Of a stretch of 64,000 nt of DNA, positions 36,350-45,993 are shown in pieces; position 1 is the stretch's first letter, and every line of letters starts with the position of its first letter. The notes under the pieces are model-generated. The model ran no database searches. It saw nothing but the letters and a program-made list of their open reading frames with translations, and was not told the origin of the DNA. The position numbers were made by a program, and so were the translations under genes. Origin of the DNA: Marinomonas sp. TW1 (GTDB taxonomy: Bacteria > Pseudomonadota > Gammaproteobacteria > Pseudomonadales > Marinomonadaceae); NCBI RefSeq assembly GCF_001625355.1, contig NZ_JSEE01000002.1, positions 186,001 through 250,000 of the forward strand, in the 5' to 3' direction.

Positions 36350-36859
36350 TTATGGCAAGGATGTAGCTTTATTTTCTGTCAATGCAATCATCCCATTAAT
36401 AATGGCCATCGCCACAAAGGCCACTAAGGTCCAACCGGGAATGCTCAAGCCCATAAATGTCCATACCACATCACCACATTCCCCAGTACCCATTATCATG
36501 GCTTGCATGATTTCTTGCCATGGGAACACCTCAAACATGTAACTCAAGCCCGGCAAACAGGCGGGCAATTGATCTTCAGGCAAATGCTGTAAATATAAAT
36601 GGCGAATGGCCAAGGCCGCTCCCAAGATCGAGAACACCACGACCAACCAAGCACATACCCGACGAATTTTGACACTGTCTAATAAAGCGGAGATCAGAGA
36701 GATCACGCCAACGCCAAAAAACATGATGCGTTGCAGCATACACAAAGGACATGGCTCTAACCCCATTTCATATTCCATATAAAATGCCACGCCTAGCAAA
36801 GCAAAAGCGATGAAAGCAATGAGTCCATGAAAACGTCGAGCCGTAATAAAACTTGTCAT
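36350..36859 (-). CDS. dsbB: Disulfide bond formation protein DsbB
   Basis: This 169-residue four-helix inner-membrane protein reoxidises DsbA with quinone as acceptor. It has the redox pair CPLC (Cys37, Cys40) after the first helix. A second periplasmic pair is Cys in LPACLPGLSYMFEVFPWQE and Cys in GTGECGDV. The ATG at 36859 has AGGGA at 7 bases and avoids 30 non-conserved upstream residues. Its likely partner is DsbA at 10785-11405. Confidence 0.92.
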   Translation of the reverse strand: MTSFITARRFHGLIAFIAFALLGVAFYMEYEMGLEPCPLCMLQRIMFFGVGVISLISALLDSVKIRRVCAWLVVVFSILGAALAIRHLYLQHLPEDQLPACLPGLSYMFEVFPWQEIMQAMIMGTGECGDVVWTFMGLSIPGWTLVAFVAMAIINGMIALTENKATSLP

Positions 36860-37001
36860 ATAGGGGTCCCTAAAACATCCAACAAAACAAAAACCAAGCC
36901 ATTGTGACAGCAAGAATAACGGAAAGTGCAAAATTCCTACTGACAGCAAGCTAAAATGCCAGTTAGTATACTAACTATTGTAATGAATACGAGAAACGAA
37001 C

Positions 37002-37418
37002 ATGTCATTGATGATGCCTTTATTGCGACAAACCATCACATTGCTCTTACTGTGTCTAAGCAGTGTACTTGCTTCCAACGCTTACGCTGAAGATGCACCG
37101 ACACCCGCTTATATTGAGCTGAAACCGATTTTTATTGTAAATCATCTTAGCGAAGGTTCGCAGCTGAAATACATCAAAACCAGCATCAGTATTCGTACCG
37201 ATGAAACGCGAGTGGATTTAATTGAACACAATATGCCATTAGTCCGTGATGCCATCGTGATGTTTTTAAGCGCACGCACAACGGATCAGGTTTCCGGTGC
37301 CATTGCGCGTGAACAAACACGAGAAGACGCGGCTGTCGCGGTTAATGACGCCCTCAAGACAGAAACCGGCATCACACCAGTGAAAGACATCTTGTTTGCC
37401 AGTTTCGTTACACAGTAG
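37002..37418 (+). CDS. FliL-like protein with cleavable signal peptide
   Basis: This 138-residue protein has the FliL domain: YIKTSISIRTDETRVDLIEHNMPLVRDAIVMFLSART...EQTREDAAVAVNDAL. Flagellar FliL is anchored by one N-terminal helix. Here the hydrophobic run ends in SNAYA before EDAPT and looks like a signal-peptidase I site, so the product may be soluble periplasmic. No flagellar gene is nearby. It resembles the stand-alone FliL paralogs of Pseudomonas relatives, whose role is not known. Confidence 0.8.
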   Translation: MSLMMPLLRQTITLLLLCLSSVLASNAYAEDAPTPAYIELKPIFIVNHLSEGSQLKYIKTSISIRTDETRVDLIEHNMPLVRDAIVMFLSARTTDQVSGAIAREQTREDAAVAVNDALKTETGITPVKDILFASFVTQ

Positions 37419-37448
37419 TCCTTTCAAATACAACCTTTTCAAACGCAT

Positions 37449-37489
37449 AAAAAAGCGCGGCCAAACTCTGATTTAGCCGCGCTTTTTTT
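37449..37489. terminator. Bidirectional terminator between the fliL-like gene and yggX
   Basis: AAAAAAGCGCGGC pairs with GCCGCGCTTTTTT across a 14-base loop, with T-runs available on both strands. Confidence 0.88.
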
Positions 37490-37505
37490 ATCATGAAAGC
37501 GTTAT

Positions 37506-37790
37506 TTACAACTCTGTAATGTCATCAGGGGTTACGTACCCTGTTAACTTATCGGTTTCTTCGTTATTGAAGAACTTATCCATCTGCTCCATCACATACT
37601 TTCGCGCGTCAGGCTGCATCAAGTTAAGCTGCTTCTCATTGATCATCATGGTTTGCAGAAGTTGCCACTCTTGCCACGCTTGCTTGGAAACCGTTTGTAA
37701 GACCTCTTGCCCTTTCGCTCCAGGCAACGGGGCTCTGTCTAACGCTTCCATTTCTGTTTGATACTTTTTACAAAAAACCATATTCGCCAT
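37506..37790 (-). CDS. yggX: YggX, Fe(II)-trafficking/oxidative-damage-protection protein
   Basis: This 94-residue protein has the family Cys (MVFCKKY) and the core [36 protein letters not shown], giving full length. YggX limits iron-mediated damage to Fe-S proteins such as MutY. In E. coli and Pseudomonas it follows mutY directly. Here a chromate-transporter gene lies between the two and leaves a 107-base gap before yggX. Confidence 0.94.
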   Translation of the reverse strand: MANMVFCKKYQTEMEALDRAPLPGAKGQEVLQTVSKQAWQEWQLLQTMMINEKQLNLMQPDARKYVMEQMDKFFNNEETDKLTGYVTPDDITEL

Positions 37791-37897
37791 AAGACTGTCT
37801 CGTTAGCTTCATTGATTAACCGGATTGCTTGTCATCGATTGCTTGCCTTCATAATGGCGCTACAAACGCAAAATTCAAGCTTTATCATCAAGACTCA

Positions 37898-39091
37898 TCA
37901 TCCGAAAGCCGCACGCAACATACCAAGCAACACAAACACCACAATCAAAAACAGAATGGAAGGTCGTTGCCACTTCAACCAAACGAAGCCAATCACAACC
38001 ATCAATACATCTTGCCAATCCAGTACACTAGAAGTACCTATGGGATGATACAAGGCCGCTAACAAAATCCCCACAACCGCCGCATTTAACCCAGCAACCG
38101 CGGCCAAAAAACGACGATTATCAGACAGCTTTTGCCACACTCCTTGCGCACTCAGCATGAGCAATAAACCACAAAGAAACACCGCCAGTGTGGCGATCAA
38201 AGCCCATAACCAAGGATTCGCACCTGCGGGGGCTGTCGCCGCCCCTAAAAAGCTTGCCATGGTAAACATAGGTCCAGGCACAGCTTGTGCCGCAGCATAA
38301 CCAATAAGTAGATTCGCGTTTGAAACCGTATCATCAACAAACGACGACAGCATAGGCAAAACCACATGACCACCGCCAAACACCAAAGCGCCCGCTTGAT
38401 AAAAGTCCGCGAACAGCTGCCCCAGCCCCTCTGTTAAGAAAAAGCTCAGTAAAAATAGTAAGATTGCCAAGCCAAAAAACACACCTGTCAGTGGCACACT
38501 TGGCAACGCCGAGTAAGCCTTGGGCTCAGTATCCAAGAGCAGAATAGAGACAACAGCAGCGACCAATAGCACCACCAGACTGATGTAACTCATGGGCATC
38601 CATATTAGGATGGCCGCACTAAACAGTGCCAAAAACACCGTCAGTCTTGACTGACAAAACGAACGCCACATGGTCAAACAAGCATCCGCCACCACGACCA
38701 CCGCCAGTAATTTAAGCGCATGCACCACAGCATCAAAAATGGCTTCCCCCTGCCAAAGGTGACCAAATTGCGCCAACAACACCATCATAATAAAGGAGGG
38801 TAAGGTAAACGCGATAAACGCCGCGATACCTCCAAGTAACCCAGCACGATGATAGCCAAGCGCAAAGCCCACCTGACTAGACCCAGGACCTGGAACAATC
38901 TGACTCAGAGCAACCCATTGAGCATATTGAGATTCGGTAACCCATTGTCGCTGTTGCACAAAAGCTCGATTAAAATACCCAAGGTGTGCCGCTGGCCCAC
39001 CAAAACTTGTCCACCCCAATAAAAAAAACGCGGAAAACACCTCCGCAATACGAGTGAAATAAGCTGAATTTTGCTTGTCTGAATCCGACAT
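37898..39091 (-). CDS. chrA: Chromate transporter ChrA (two-domain form)
   Basis: This 397-residue polytopic membrane protein has two CHR domains. The first is FFLLGWTSFGGPAAHLGYFNRAFVQ with WVALSQIVPGPGSSQVG. The second is FADFYQAGALVFGGGHVVLPML with GYAAAQAVPGPMFTMASFLGA. The duplicated GGPxxH/GGGH and PGP motifs are diagnostic of the proton- or sulfate-coupled chromate efflux family. It starts 20 bases after the mutY stop, suggesting co-transcription, and separates mutY from yggX. Chromate export is the known activity of characterised members; other substrates are possible. Confidence 0.9.
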   Translation of the reverse strand: MSDSDKQNSAYFTRIAEVFSAFFLLGWTSFGGPAAHLGYFNRAFVQQRQWVTESQYAQWVALSQIVPGPGSSQVGFALGYHRAGLLGGIAAFIAFTLPSFIMMVLLAQFGHLWQGEAIFDAVVHALKLLAVVVVADACLTMWRSFCQSRLTVFLALFSAAILIWMPMSYISLVVLLVAAVVSILLLDTEPKAYSALPSVPLTGVFFGLAILLFLLSFFLTEGLGQLFADFYQAGALVFGGGHVVLPMLSSFVDDTVSNANLLIGYAAAQAVPGPMFTMASFLGAATAPAGANPWLWALIATLAVFLCGLLLMLSAQGVWQKLSDNRRFLAAVAGLNAAVVGILLAALYHPIGTSSVLDWQDVLMVVIGFVWLKWQRPSILFLIVVFVLLGMLRAAFG

Positions 39092-39111
39092 AATGAGCGT
39101 CCTGTAATGTG

Positions 39112-40173
39112 TTAACTCAATTCATTCAGATCTTGTTCTAAAATACGTCGAACCGGTGTGGGTAGCCCCAAGTTCAAAGCATCGGAGCGCAAAAACCACT
39201 GATATTTATTGGCCTCCATCACCCCCTTGAGCGCCGCCAGTTTGACGTGACTGGGCACAATGTCTAAATGGTAATGGCTAAACGTATGTCGAAAAGGTGA
39301 CAAAGACGTGACAGACAATACATTCGTTGCAAATCTTTGTTCTGCGTGTAACACAATGGACTCATCGACCGCCAACTCAGGCAGACTCCACAAGCCCCCC
39401 CAGATCCCGGTTGAGGGTCGTTTTTCCAATAAAATGTGTTGTTCATCATTGGTCAAGACAAGCATTTGAATTTGCTTCTCAGGTTTGGCGGCTTTTTTGG
39501 GCTTACGAATGGGGAATTGCGTCGGATCGGGGGTTTTACTGGCCTGACAATCGGTTTCCAAAGGACATATCAAACACTGAGGCTTAGAGCGAGTGCATAA
39601 GGTCGCCCCGAGATCCATCATCGCCTGAGTGTAATCACCGCAACGCTGGCTTGGCATATAAGCGTCTGCTAAATGCCACATGGCTTGCTCCGTTTTCTTT
39701 TCACCTGGCCAATTGGGCACCGCATGAAAGCGCGCTAACACTCGTTTCACATTGCCATCTAAAATCGCCGTCTGCTTGCCGCGAGAAATCGACAAAATCG
39801 CCGCGGCGGTTGAGCGGCCAATCCCAGACAGCTCACAGACACCTTCCAAACTTTGCGGAAACTCACTGTCAAACTCGTCGACCAGCCTTTTTGCCGCTTT
39901 ATGCATATTGCGCGCACGGGCATAGTATCCAAGCCCACTCCAATGAGCCAAGACCTCGTCCTGATCTGCGGCAGCCAAGGCTTCCACCGTCGGGAAAGAG
40001 GCCATAAACTTTTGATAATAGGGAATGACCGTGGTGACTTGAGTCTGCTGTAACATGATCTCAGAAATCCACACACGATATGGGGTTTTATTTTCCTGCC
40101 AAGGCAAGTTTTTGCGCCCATGCTCATCAAACCAAGCTAATACTCGGGGCGCAAAGTGTTCGACTGGTTGCAT
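39112..40173 (-). CDS. mutY: A/G-specific adenine DNA glycosylase MutY
   Basis: This 353-residue base-excision enzyme removes A paired with 8-oxoG. It has the helix-hairpin-helix LSGIGRSTAAAIL, the catalytic loop with YTQAMMDLGATLC and the [4Fe-4S] cluster ligands Cys-X6-Cys-X2-Cys-X5-Cys in CTRSKPQCLICPLETDC. A C-terminal NUDIX-like 8-oxoG recognition domain is present (ILLEKRPSTGIWGGLWSLPE). It lies 33 bases after asmA, as in pseudomonads. Confidence 0.95.
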   Translation of the reverse strand: MQPVEHFAPRVLAWFDEHGRKNLPWQENKTPYRVWISEIMLQQTQVTTVIPYYQKFMASFPTVEALAAADQDEVLAHWSGLGYYARARNMHKAAKRLVDEFDSEFPQSLEGVCELSGIGRSTAAAILSISRGKQTAILDGNVKRVLARFHAVPNWPGEKKTEQAMWHLADAYMPSQRCGDYTQAMMDLGATLCTRSKPQCLICPLETDCQASKTPDPTQFPIRKPKKAAKPEKQIQMLVLTNDEQHILLEKRPSTGIWGGLWSLPELAVDESIVLHAEQRFATNVLSVTSLSPFRHTFSHYHLDIVPSHVKLAALKGVMEANKYQWFLRSDALNLGLPTPVRRILEQDLNELS

Positions 40174-40206
40174 TCTTCTCTCACAACAGGGCTTGCTTTA
40201 TGTCAT

Positions 40207-42492
40207 TTAAAACAAGCTTTTCAATTTATCTTTTAGCTTTTCTTTGAGGCGTTCCTCTTCGGCTTCGCGCTTCGCTTCTAGCTCGGCTTTTAACCGAGCT
40301 TCTTCGGCTTCACGTTTGGCCTGTAATTCCGCTTTCAAATCCGCTTCTTTTTGTTTCAGCTGTGCTTTTAATTTGGCTTTCTCTTCCGCCAATTTTTGGG
40401 CCGCTTCTTGCTTCGCTAAGTTCGCAAACAATTTCCCAAAGCCTGCTAGGTCTGGACGGCATAAGCCTGCTGGATCATCGCTGAATGCGCCTTTACAAAC
40501 AACCGGAAAAGTAAGTTGTGACACAGTTTCATTCACTTGACATGCGTCATCCAACTGGCTGCCAGTAATGCCCACATTCACCTGATAATTCAATGACTGA
40601 GTGGGTAAGGCAATGGTGCCATCCCCTGTCACTTGTATACCAGCTGAGCTAATGGTTAACCCCGGTGTCGAGATCTGACCATCAACAATATGGGCAGGAA
40701 AGCGCATGGTCTCAAAGGGGGTATCATCACCAAATTGATTAGTATTGAGTGTCTCTTTACGAATCGAGGCAATGCCTTCACAAACACTTTTGGTCAAGTT
40801 TGCTCCCACCAAAGCACCCTGTTTTATTTCCACCAGCAAGTCACCTTGTAGGGATGACATCAGCGCATCAATACTGTTGCCTTGACTGGTTAAGTCACCA
40901 CTTAAGAAAGTGCTACCTGCAATCTTATCCATCGCCATAAAATCGTTCAGCAATGGCTGAATCTGCACCGCTTCAATGCTTGGCTCAATTTCTATTTTAG
41001 GTGTGTTACCACGAACGTCGAGGCGTAGTTGAGACGACACCTTACCTTGATATAGCGAGGCTTCTAAAGGCGCTATGGTGACTAACCCATTGGCTTGATT
41101 GGTATCCAATGCCAATTGATCGATGGCTAGGTTTTTGACCTTGATGTCATCAAAGATCAAACCCACATGGCCATTAAGCCCCCGAATCAGTTCAACTGGT
41201 ATCAAGTCTGTTGCCGCCGCATTGGCTTGAGCTTGAGGACTCTCGGTTGTGTTTGTTGTTGTCTCGACCTCCGCCTCAAGTGGCTCAGGTAAATAACGAT
41301 CCAAGTCCAGATTCGCACCAGCAATACTCACATCCCAACGTAAGGGAGAAAGTGTCAACACGGCATTGGCTTCAATTTTCGTATCATCCAACGCAATGGA
41401 AATAGGCTGTACAGTCACTTCGTCTAAACTGCCCTCTAGAGCGACATTGGCACTGGCCTTCGTCAAAGCCGTTGCATCAGCCATATCAGGCAATGGAATC
41501 TGCAAAGCGGTTAATAAGGTACGAGGATTAAACGTCCCAACCGATAACGTGGCGGAAAATTGAGGGTTACTCAACACCTCAAAACCTTGTACTTTGGCGT
41601 CTAAATGAATGCCCATCGAGCTGAGCGCGAAGCCATCAATTAACACATTTTCTTGAGGTAAATCCATCGCCACACTGACAGCACTTAGCTTGGCCTCTAG
41701 CAGGCTAGCAGGGATTGACTCACCCGATACGCTGGCTTGCACCACCAAAGCATCCAATAAAAGGGATTCACGTTCAGGAAACACGGTCAATTGGCTGTTT
41801 ATACTCGCTTCCACTTGAAGCGGTTGGTTTCCTTGCAAGTCACTCTGAGTGATACTTGCCTCCATCACCATTGGCCAAGCTTGATCCCATTGCACATCTT
41901 GTAACTGTAGGTTGAGATCCGCCTCAATCCGCTGCTGAGTTTGTTCATCCCGATAGACAATCTGAGCATTCTCAATACGTAATTCTTCGAGATGTATGTC
42001 TGGAATGTTAATCTGGCTGTGTTGTGAGGTCTCCTCAGACGAGGAACTCACGTTTGAACCATCCTTAACCGACGCCGTGTTGGCATCCGCCTCGGAAGAA
42101 GACGGTAGTTGTAGCTGCCAATTGCCTTCACCTTGAGCATTCTTATGAAGATGGGCCTTCAGGTTCACCAAATTGACCTTATCCACCTGAATTTTCTGTT
42201 CCAGCAAAGGCAAAATCGCTAGACCAAATTCGGCTCGATCAAATTGCACGATTTCAGGGTCCGAGCCAATGGCCACGCCAATGTTTTCCAGTTCTAAGCC
42301 TAACCAAGGAAAAAAGGACCAGCCAATATCACCTTCTAAACGCAACCTCACATTGGCTTTTTCCAGCGCGACATTTTTTAGCTCATCTTTAAAATCGTTC
42401 GGGTTCACAAACAGCCCAACATAGGCCAAAGCCAAACCAATCAAAGCCAGTAAAATCAAGACAAAGTAAATAAATCGCTTAAACCAAACCAT
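40207..42492 (-). CDS. asmA: AsmA-family envelope protein with charged C-terminal tail
   Basis: This protein of about 761 residues has an N-terminal membrane helix (FIYFVLILLALIGLALAYVGLFV) and a long periplasmic region with the AsmA pattern VRLRLEGDIGWSFFPWLGLELENIGV. The C-terminal domain shows SLQGDLLVEIKQGALVGANL. AsmA proteins act in outer-membrane lipid homeostasis. The end (about residues 705-761) is an unusual Lys/Glu/Ala coiled coil with tandem repeats of the type LKAELxAKREAEEAR. The ATG at 42492 has AGGGAG upstream. It heads the asmA-mutY-chrA run. Confidence 0.88.
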   Translation of the reverse strand: MVWFKRFIYFVLILLALIGLALAYVGLFVNPNDFKDELKNVALEKANVRLRLEGDIGWSFFPWLGLELENIGVAIGSDPEIVQFDRAEFGLAILPLLEQKIQVDKVNLVNLKAHLHKNAQGEGNWQLQLPSSSEADANTASVKDGSNVSSSSEETSQHSQINIPDIHLEELRIENAQIVYRDEQTQQRIEADLNLQLQDVQWDQAWPMVMEASITQSDLQGNQPLQVEASINSQLTVFPERESLLLDALVVQASVSGESIPASLLEAKLSAVSVAMDLPQENVLIDGFALSSMGIHLDAKVQGFEVLSNPQFSATLSVGTFNPRTLLTALQIPLPDMADATALTKASANVALEGSLDEVTVQPISIALDDTKIEANAVLTLSPLRWDVSIAGANLDLDRYLPEPLEAEVETTTNTTESPQAQANAAATDLIPVELIRGLNGHVGLIFDDIKVKNLAIDQLALDTNQANGLVTIAPLEASLYQGKVSSQLRLDVRGNTPKIEIEPSIEAVQIQPLLNDFMAMDKIAGSTFLSGDLTSQGNSIDALMSSLQGDLLVEIKQGALVGANLTKSVCEGIASIRKETLNTNQFGDDTPFETMRFPAHIVDGQISTPGLTISSAGIQVTGDGTIALPTQSLNYQVNVGITGSQLDDACQVNETVSQLTFPVVCKGAFSDDPAGLCRPDLAGFGKLFANLAKQEAAQKLAEEKAKLKAQLKQKEADLKAELQAKREAEEARLKAELEAKREAEEERLKEKLKDKLKSLF

Positions 42493-42734
42493 CCACAAAC
42501 GCTCCCTATAAAGGCGCAAAATAACGCGCAATTTTGTTCAAAAACACACCAACGATGAGCACAATTGGTGTCGCTATCATAGCATCCGAAGGACGGGTTA
42601 ATCGATGCCATAGCCAGAACTCATGAAAAAACCTACCTTTAAGGCATAGCCGCTAACGAGCCCTCGTTCTATAATGGGCGCACTATGTCATTAAAGTGGC
42701 GGTCAGTCGCCATCAACTGTGGAGAATCCAATCA

Positions 42735-43328
42735 ATGTCCGATCGCGTTGCCAGTGTCGAGCGCAATACGCTTGAAACTCAGATCAAGGTGTCGATCAAC
42801 CTAGACGGTACCGGTAAATTTAACTGCGTCACAGGCGTGCCTTTTCTAGATCACATGCTTGAGCAAGTCGCTCGTCATGGCCTTATTGACCTAGACATTC
42901 ATGCGGTTGGTGACCTTCACATTGATGCTCACCACACGGTAGAAGATTTGGGCATTACGCTAGGCCAAGCCTTTGACATTGCTGTTGGCGATAAAAAAGG
43001 CATCAAGCGTTACGGTCATGCTTATGTGCCATTAGATGAAGCTCTTTCTCGCGTGGTGATCGACTTCTCTGGTCGACCTGGATTGGAAATGCACGTGCCT
43101 TTCACTCGCGCTTCTGTGGGTGGTTTTGATGTGGATTTGTTTTCCGAATTCTTCCACGGCTTTATCAATCACGCCAAAGTCACTTTGCACCTAGACAACT
43201 TACGTGGCAAAAACACGCATCACCAAGCCGAGACCGTATTCAAAGCGTTTGGTCGTGCCCTACGTATGGCACTGGAAGTGGATGAGCGCATGGCAGGTCA
43301 AATGCCATCGACCAAGGGCTGCTTGTAA
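42735..43328 (+). CDS. hisB: Imidazoleglycerol-phosphate dehydratase HisB
   Basis: This 197-residue monofunctional enzyme catalyses step 7 of histidine synthesis. Metal-binding patterns are [24 protein letters not shown] and [17 protein letters not shown]. The C-terminus STKGCL is typical. The ATG at 42735 has GGAGA at 8 bases; an in-frame start at 42696 is not needed. It is divergent from asmA and first in hisB-hisH-hisF. Confidence 0.96.
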   Translation: MSDRVASVERNTLETQIKVSINLDGTGKFNCVTGVPFLDHMLEQVARHGLIDLDIHAVGDLHIDAHHTVEDLGITLGQAFDIAVGDKKGIKRYGHAYVPLDEALSRVVIDFSGRPGLEMHVPFTRASVGGFDVDLFSEFFHGFINHAKVTLHLDNLRGKNTHHQAETVFKAFGRALRMALEVDERMAGQMPSTKGCL

Positions 43329-43357
43329 GCCTCTAGTTGTTTTAGGACAGGTAAAAT

Positions 43358-44020
43358 ATGAGTCAAGTTCACACTTCAACTATTGCCGTGATTGATTACG
43401 GCATGGGTAACCTACACTCAGTCGCGAAAGCCCTAGAGCACGTTGCTGACGAACACACCCAAGTGATTGTCACCAGTGACCCAGCCGTCATTGATGCTGC
43501 TGATCGCGTGTTGTTACCCGGTGTTGGCGCCATTCGTGATTGTATCGGTGAAATGTACAGCACTGGATTGGTCCCTAGTATTCAAAAAGCCATGCGCGAA
43601 AAACCCTTTTTGGCCATTTGTGTCGGCATTCAATCCTTGATGTCACACAGTGAAGAAAATGGGGGAGTTGATTGCCTAAACCATTTCCAAGGCAATGCCC
43701 TGTTTTTCGGAAATGACCATAAAGACCATGATGGCAGCAAACTGAAAGTGCCTCACATGGGTTGGAATCAGGTCAAACAGAGTATTTCGCACCCTCTTTG
43801 GCAAGGCATTCCAGACCATGCGCGCTTCTACTTTGTCCACAGTTACTACGTTGTGCCTAGCAATCAAAATGAAGTAGCCGGGACATGCGACTACGGTTTG
43901 GAGTTCTGCGTGGCGTTAGCTCGCGACAATGTCTTCGCGGTGCAATTCCACCCAGAGAAAAGCCATAAAGACGGTTTGCAGCTTTATAAGAATTTCATCC
44001 ATTGGGATGGCAAACCTTAG
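43358..44020 (+). CDS. hisH: Imidazole glycerol phosphate synthase glutaminase subunit HisH
   Basis: This 220-residue class-I glutamine amidotransferase has the nucleophile Cys88 in AICVGIQ, the oxyanion-region PGVGAIRDC, and the catalytic His/Glu in [12 protein letters not shown]. It supplies ammonia to HisF. It follows hisB by 29 bases with AGGACAGG-type sequence before the ATG. Confidence 0.95.
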   Translation: MSQVHTSTIAVIDYGMGNLHSVAKALEHVADEHTQVIVTSDPAVIDAADRVLLPGVGAIRDCIGEMYSTGLVPSIQKAMREKPFLAICVGIQSLMSHSEENGGVDCLNHFQGNALFFGNDHKDHDGSKLKVPHMGWNQVKQSISHPLWQGIPDHARFYFVHSYYVVPSNQNEVAGTCDYGLEFCVALARDNVFAVQFHPEKSHKDGLQLYKNFIHWDGKP

Positions 44021-44063
44021 CGTCCAATTAACGAGCGAACAAAGTAACAGATTAGGAGCCGAC

Positions 44064-44840
44064 ATGGGCTTAGCAAAACGAATTATTCCTTGTCTGGATG
44101 TGGACAATGGTCGTGTAGTAAAAGGCGTCCAATTTGTTGATATCCGCGACGCTGGTGACCCAGTTGAGGTGGCCAAACGCTACGATGAGCAAGGCGCAGA
44201 TGAAATCACCTTCCTTGATATCACCGCCAGTTCGGATGATCGTGAGACCACGGTCCACATGGTTGAAGCCATTGCAGCACAAGTATTTATTCCTCTTACC
44301 GTAGGCGGCGGCATTCGTACTTGCGAAGACATTCGACGCATGTTGAATGCCGGTGCGGACAAAGTGGGCATCAATACTGCAGCCGTATTCAACCCTGAAT
44401 TTGTCCGAGAAGCCGCGCAACGCTTTGGTTCACAATGCATTGTCGTCGCCATTGACGCAAAGAAAGTCAGTGCCGAAGGCGAACCAGATAAATGGGAAAT
44501 CTTCACTCACGGTGGCCGTAAGCCAACCGGTTTAGACGCGGTTGAGTGGGCGAAAAAAATGGTCGACTACGGAGCCGGAGAAATCCTACTCACCAGTATG
44601 GATCGTGACGGTACGAAAAATGGCTTCGACTTGGGCGTGACTCGTGCCATCAGCGAAGCGGTTCATGTTCCTGTCATTGCCTCTGGCGGTGTCGGTAATC
44701 TAGATCACTTAGTCGACGGCGTCACTGAAGGCAAAGCCGATGCGGTATTGGCGGCCAGTATTTTCCACTTTGGTGAATACAGCATCCAACAAGCGAAACA
44801 GCGCATGGCTGATGCTGGCATTGAAATGCGTCTTCCCTAA
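44064..44840 (+). CDS. hisF: Imidazole glycerol phosphate synthase cyclase subunit HisF
   Basis: This 258-residue (beta-alpha)8 barrel starts [22 protein letters not shown], with the catalytic Asp in CLDVD. It has [35 protein letters not shown] (second catalytic Asp) and [12 protein letters not shown]. These features identify HisF rather than the related HisA. Only 43 bases separate it from hisH, so hisA, which usually lies here, is elsewhere. AGGAGCCGAC precedes the ATG. A terminator follows. Confidence 0.95.
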   Translation: MGLAKRIIPCLDVDNGRVVKGVQFVDIRDAGDPVEVAKRYDEQGADEITFLDITASSDDRETTVHMVEAIAAQVFIPLTVGGGIRTCEDIRRMLNAGADKVGINTAAVFNPEFVREAAQRFGSQCIVVAIDAKKVSAEGEPDKWEIFTHGGRKPTGLDAVEWAKKMVDYGAGEILLTSMDRDGTKNGFDLGVTRAISEAVHVPVIASGGVGNLDHLVDGVTEGKADAVLAASIFHFGEYSIQQAKQRMADAGIEMRLP

Positions 44841-44853
44841 CGCTAATCCAAAA

Positions 44854-44885
44854 AAAAGCCTACTCGTTATCAGTAGGCTTTCTTC
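44854..44885 (+). terminator. Terminator after hisF
   Basis: AAAGCCTACT pairs with AGTAGGCTTT across a 7-base loop, followed by CTTCATT. Confidence 0.8.
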
Positions 44886-44982
44886 ATTATTGTTTGCCAA
44901 AGGGCAAATGGGTCGAGTTAAATAACTCACTCTTTCAAGTTAGACCAGCTTAAAAAGTTTGTCCAATTCAAAACAGAAAAAT

Positions 44983-45843
44983 TTAGCCTAAATCTAGACC
45001 ATCAAAATCACTGGCGTCATGACGTTCGTGTAATTGCGCACCATCACCAAAGGAACGGTTCACCACACGACCACGCTTAACTGCTGGACGCTGTTCAATG
45101 GCTTTCGCCCAACGCATGACATGCTGATAACTCCCGACATCGAGGAACTCAGCGGCATCGTACAAGTTACCCAATACTAAGTTGCCATACCAAGTCCAGA
45201 TCGCAATGTCCGCGATGGAATACTCTTCACCCGCCATGTACGTATTGTCGGCAAGGTGTTTGTCCAATACATCCAGCTGACGCTTGGTTTCCATAGTGAA
45301 ACGGTCAATCGGATATTGCATTTTAGTTGGGGCATAAGCATAAAAATGACCGAAGCCACCACCCAAATAAGGTGCTGAGCCCATTTGCCAGAATAACCAG
45401 TTACGACATTCTGTTTTCGCCTTGTGATCGCTTGGCACCAATGCATCAAACTTTTCGGCCAGATATTGCAAAATGGCACCAGACTCAAACACACGCGTTG
45501 GTGGTGTCGTACTGTGATCCATTAAGGCAGGAATCTTGGAGTTTGGGTTGATCTCAACAAAGCCTGAAGAGAACTGATCGCCCTCGCCAATGTTTATTAG
45601 GTAAGCATCGTATTCGGCTTCTGTCATGCCCATAGCCAACAATTCTTCCAACATAATGGTGACTTTTTGACCATTCGGTGTCGCCAATGAATGCAATTGA
45701 AGTGGGTGCTTACCTACCTCTAAAACCTTGTCATGTGTCGCCCCAGAAACAGGACGATTGATGTTAGCAAATTGACCACCGCTCTTAGATTGCCATTGCC
45801 AAACTTTTGGTGGTACGTAGTCTTGCTTATTTTCATCACTCAT
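44983..45843 (-). CDS. yghU: YghU-like glutathione S-transferase / disulfide reductase
   Basis: This 286-residue protein of the GST nu class has YVPPKVWQWQSKSGGQFANINRPVSGATHD at the start, the thioredoxin-like domain with NPNSKIPALMDHS and FESGAILQYLAEKF, and the helical domain with PYLGGGFGHFYAYAP. These match E. coli YghU (disulfide-bond oxidoreductase acting with glutathione). GAGGCAAC precedes the ATG. It is divergent from the methionine sulfoxide reductase gene, forming a redox-repair pair by location. Confidence 0.92.
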   Translation of the reverse strand: MSDENKQDYVPPKVWQWQSKSGGQFANINRPVSGATHDKVLEVGKHPLQLHSLATPNGQKVTIMLEELLAMGMTEAEYDAYLINIGEGDQFSSGFVEINPNSKIPALMDHSTTPPTRVFESGAILQYLAEKFDALVPSDHKAKTECRNWLFWQMGSAPYLGGGFGHFYAYAPTKMQYPIDRFTMETKRQLDVLDKHLADNTYMAGEEYSIADIAIWTWYGNLVLGNLYDAAEFLDVGSYQHVMRWAKAIEQRPAVKRGRVVNRSFGDGAQLHERHDASDFDGLDLG

Positions 45844-45993
45844 AATGTTGCCTCATGAATACGCTGTAAGAAATGTCTTGTCTTAATCGTCTATAAAGAT
45901 AGTGAATTAATTATGGGCTTGAATCATGGCTAAACAAGCGCAGAGAAGCAATTTAATGGGTAAAAAATAAGAAACCCCACGTGAGGTGCAAAA

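Noticed and set aside
39651..40007. Long open frame on the plus strand opposite mutY
   Set aside because: The minus strand encodes full-length MutY with its Fe-S motif, so the opposite frame is chance.
44064..44840. HisF as a possible HisA or a dual HisA/HisF
   Set aside because: The sequence has HisF-specific CLDVD and [15 protein letters not shown] patterns at normal length and nothing specific for HisA.
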